Shown here piece after piece: positions 32,278 through 33,885 of a stretch of DNA of 33,885 nucleotides; the stretch's first letter is position 1, and each line of letters opens with the position of its first letter. A program made the position numbers and the translations under genes. Origin of the DNA: a virus. The notes beneath the pieces were generated by a model that was not told the origin of the DNA, did not search any database, and saw only the letters and a list, made by a program, of their open reading frames with translations. The stretch is taken from positions 1-33,885 of IMG/VR virus record IMGVR_UViG_3300033146_000678. One strand, 5' to 3'.

Positions 32278-32607
32278 CTATTCACCAGCTTCATTTTTTT
32301 CAAGTTCACCTTTAAGTTCCAAGTGCTCTTCAATACTATTTCTTGCCATTTCGCCTTCTTGTAAAACATTAGCAACGAATCTACTAAATATACTTTTAGC
32401 TTGTAGCATAGTATTTAATACTTCATTATCTTCATTTCGAGGCTTTAAGTTCATAGTTAATCGAACTGCATCATCACCTAGGTAATCTTCAGTAATAAGT
32501 TCTTTAAATAATGGGCTACCTAAAAGTTTTTCCCATTTTTCAGATTTTATTACTTTAGCTTGCGCTTGGTCTATTGTCATTTGTACACGTTCTATTTCAT
32601 CGTTCAT
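32278..32607 (-). CDS. Small helical phage protein between portal-side and scaffold genes (109 aa)
   Basis: The product begins with a helical segment and contains KLLGSPLFKELITEDYLGDDAVRL, a pattern I associate with a phage family encoded beside the scaffold gene. The rest is helical and the C terminus is acidic. No enzymatic residues stand out. It lies two bases before the scaffold-like gene, so both are surely cotranslated, and it is preceded by a promoter candidate at 32689-32697. It may act in head assembly. Confidence 0.6.
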   Translation of the reverse strand: MNDEIERVQMTIDQAQAKVIKSEKWEKLLGSPLFKELITEDYLGDDAVRLTMNLKPRNEDNEVLNTMLQAKSIFSRFVANVLQEGEMARNSIEEHLELKGELEKNEAGE

Positions 32608-32646
32608 TAGTTTTCCTTCTTGAGATTGGGAAATATCAGGTTCTTT

Positions 32647-32660
32647 TTAACTCGTTAACT
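32647..32660. repeat. Second copy of the late-leader motif (TTAACTCGTTAACT)
   Basis: This sequence matches 13 of 14 bases of the motif at 29691-29704. Here it lies in the presumed leader between the promoter candidate at 32689-32697 and the ATG at 32607. Two copies in two late leaders suggest a shared regulatory or structural role. Confidence 0.4.
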
Positions 32661-32688
32661 TATTGGAGTAATATATATCTCTACTGAA

Positions 32689-32697
32689 ATTATATCA
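32689..32697 (-). promoter_or_regulatory. Extended -10 promoter candidate for the scaffold and capsid genes
   Basis: The minus strand reads TGATATAAT inside AATATGATATAATT, identical over 14 bases to the candidate at 29013-29021. The gap between genes here is 102 bases. The -35 position coincides with the 14-bp palindrome at 32706-32719. It would drive the 109-residue protein, the scaffold-like protein and the capsid protein. Confidence 0.55.
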
Positions 32698-32705
32698 TAT
32701 TTTAA

Positions 32706-32719
32706 AATGTTATAACATT
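32706..32719. repeat. 14-bp perfect palindrome at the -35 position of a late promoter candidate
   Basis: AATGTTATAACATT is fully symmetric and lies 8 bases upstream of the extended -10 element on the minus strand, overlapping the stop codon of the upstream gene. A dimeric activator or repressor site would fit this location. No matching site was seen at the other promoter candidates. Confidence 0.4.
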
Positions 32720-33849
32720 GCAGCATTAAATACATCAGATTTAGTAGCTGTAATATTACTCATTGAAGCTCTACCGTCAGTATGTATAGTACAACCACTA
32801 CCTGAGTTGTCAGTTATTTTACATACTCCACGAATATAAATATCTCCAGCAGTACAAGTACTATCTATGACCACTTGGCCACTATTAATATCCAAGGATA
32901 CATTATCACTACCAGTCCTATTAATAAGTTTAATTCCTCCATTATAATTCCTTAAACCTAGCGCTTGTCCTGAGCCTCCTAAATCTATGGTAGGCATTTC
33001 AGTACTAGCTACTCCACTATAACAATTTAAGAATAGCCCATTGGTGTTATTACCTAATGTTATTGTACTATTAGTGAGTACAGAGTTATAGATATATCCA
33101 CTAAAATAGTTAATATCCCATATAACACTATCTCTAACTGTAGCATTACCATCTAGGACCCCAGCTAAAGTACATTCTTTAATTTCCACATTACTAATAA
33201 TAGCATCTGTTCCAAGAGTTAGGAAAGTTCTTGTAGGATTTTGCCCAATAAGAGTAAATCCCGTTACATCATCTCCTGCCCCTAGAGTATAGTTACCTAT
33301 AAAACGAATAACATCAAAACCTTTCTCATTAGCTATAACCACAGCATCTTGAGCATTATTAACTGGAAACTCTCTTGTACCACTAGGGAAACCTATACCT
33401 GTCTGAGATGACCCAGCATTGACCCAAACAGCATTCTGGTAACTAGAGTAATTCAAAGCATCTTGCTCTTGTAAGGTACCTGAGGAACTAGAGGTCCTAT
33501 CTACATTTACATAAGCTGTAGGATGAATGGGATTCATATCATCTCTATTACTATCTAATGCAACTAGATTGCCTCCACTAATTCTACATTGTGTCCACGA
33601 AGATCTGGCTTCAAACCCTACTTTGGCATTTAATAGTGTAGCTGTGATTGTAACTTTAGTTACCTTATCTAGCTTTTCTTTACCTCCAGAAGATATAATT
33701 TTCTCATAACTAAGATTATCTAAATCATCTTCTAAGGCCCTCATAGTATCGTGTAAATCTTGTATGGTTAGTTCAGTAGAAGGAGCAGCCACCGTAATGA
33801 TACGGGGACTTACATTCCAATTTACTGAAATATCATTTCTAAAAGCCAT
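32710..33849 (-). CDS. Virion surface or fibre-like protein with beta-helix character (379 aa)
   Basis: Residues about 1-105 start with NDISVNWNVSPRIITVAAPSTELTIQDL and continue to ARSSWTQCRISGGNLVALD, a module I recall from phage virion proteins of unclear role. Residues about 165-370 show short repeated strands with regular Asn, Gly, Ser and Ile spacing (SNVEIKEC, RDSVIWDI, LTNSTITLGNN), the look of a right-handed beta-helix as in receptor-binding or head-fibre proteins. Low charge and high Ser/Thr/Asn fit an extracellular virion part. It is the first gene of the late block in view; the start has AGGGAGCAGTA. The exact role is unknown. Confidence 0.6.
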   Translation of the reverse strand: MAFRNDISVNWNVSPRIITVAAPSTELTIQDLHDTMRALEDDLDNLSYEKIISSGGKEKLDKVTKVTITATLLNAKVGFEARSSWTQCRISGGNLVALDSNRDDMNPIHPTAYVNVDRTSSSSGTLQEQDALNYSSYQNAVWVNAGSSQTGIGFPSGTREFPVNNAQDAVVIANEKGFDVIRFIGNYTLGAGDDVTGFTLIGQNPTRTFLTLGTDAIISNVEIKECTLAGVLDGNATVRDSVIWDINYFSGYIYNSVLTNSTITLGNNTNGLFLNCYSGVASTEMPTIDLGGSGQALGLRNYNGGIKLINRTGSDNVSLDINSGQVVIDSTCTAGDIYIRGVCKITDNSGSGCTIHTDGRASMSNITATKSDVFNAAML

Positions 33850-33885
33850 TACTGCTCCCTAACTAAACTAAGATGTATAAATACT

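Noticed and set aside
1-33885. tRNA genes, CRISPR arrays, insertion sequences, integrase or attachment sites
   Set aside because: The intergenic gaps are short and I saw no cloverleaf, no spaced repeat series and no transposase or integrase motif. A tRNA-finding program was not available, so a tRNA overlapping a gene cannot be fully excluded.

Overview
The window is part of a double-stranded DNA tailed-phage genome that looks N4-like (Schitoviridae-type). The strongest evidence is a 3141-residue minus-strand protein that carries every diagnostic motif of a T7/N4-class single-subunit RNA polymerase and sits where N4 keeps its virion RNA polymerase. It is followed upstream on the same strand by a virion block with an N4 gp56-type major capsid protein and a scaffold-like protein. 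The DNA is very AT-rich (about 30% GC by eye), most genes have AAGGAG-type ribosome binding sites, and many overlap by ATGA. The host cannot be named; it was probably a low-GC bacterium with an ordinary sigma70-type RNA polymerase, judging from the late promoter candidates. No tRNA, CRISPR array, insertion sequence or integrase was seen. The N4-type early RNA polymerase subunits, portal and terminase must lie outside the window.

Positions 1-16985 (plus strand) hold the middle, replication and nucleotide-metabolism genes. After several small unknown genes comes a UvrD-type helicase interrupted by a 166-residue mini-intein exactly inside its Walker B motif. Next are an AAA+ (MoxR-like) ATPase coupled to a degenerate VWA-like partner, as in N4. 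A tight nucleotide cluster follows: a thymidylate-synthase homologue with the dCMP-specifying Asp, a zinc-ribbon peptide, a shortened DHFR-like protein, a MazG-like pyrophosphohydrolase and a dCMP-deaminase-like protein. The replication set contains a primase-like protein (degenerate helicase domain, AEP-like domain and PriCT-like tail), a GIY-YIG protein, a Myb/HTH protein, a 3'-5' exonuclease and a family A DNA polymerase encoded as two separate genes, a PD-(D/E)XK exonuclease, a Sak4/RecA-like ATPase and a putative SSB. A second NTP-pyrophosphohydrolase-like gene and two overlapping small membrane proteins (possible holins) close the strand.

Positions 16982-33849 (minus strand) hold the late block, transcribed from right to left: a beta-rich virion surface protein, a small helical protein, an acidic scaffold-like protein, the major capsid protein, a SAP-like virion protein, two probable internal or ejection proteins, and the virion RNA polymerase. 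The two strands converge with overlapping stop codons. The polymerase is a multidomain protein with an N-terminal staphylococcal-nuclease-like domain, the RNA polymerase core in the middle and a zincin-like HExxH domain after it. Three intergenic gaps in the late block carry extended -10 promoter candidates (TGnTATAAT), which would fit N4-style late transcription by the host polymerase.

The points most worth following are the Walker B intein, the probable dCMP-modifying enzyme and its cluster, the split DNA polymerase with a variant motif C, and the nuclease-like and protease-like domains fused to the virion RNA polymerase.
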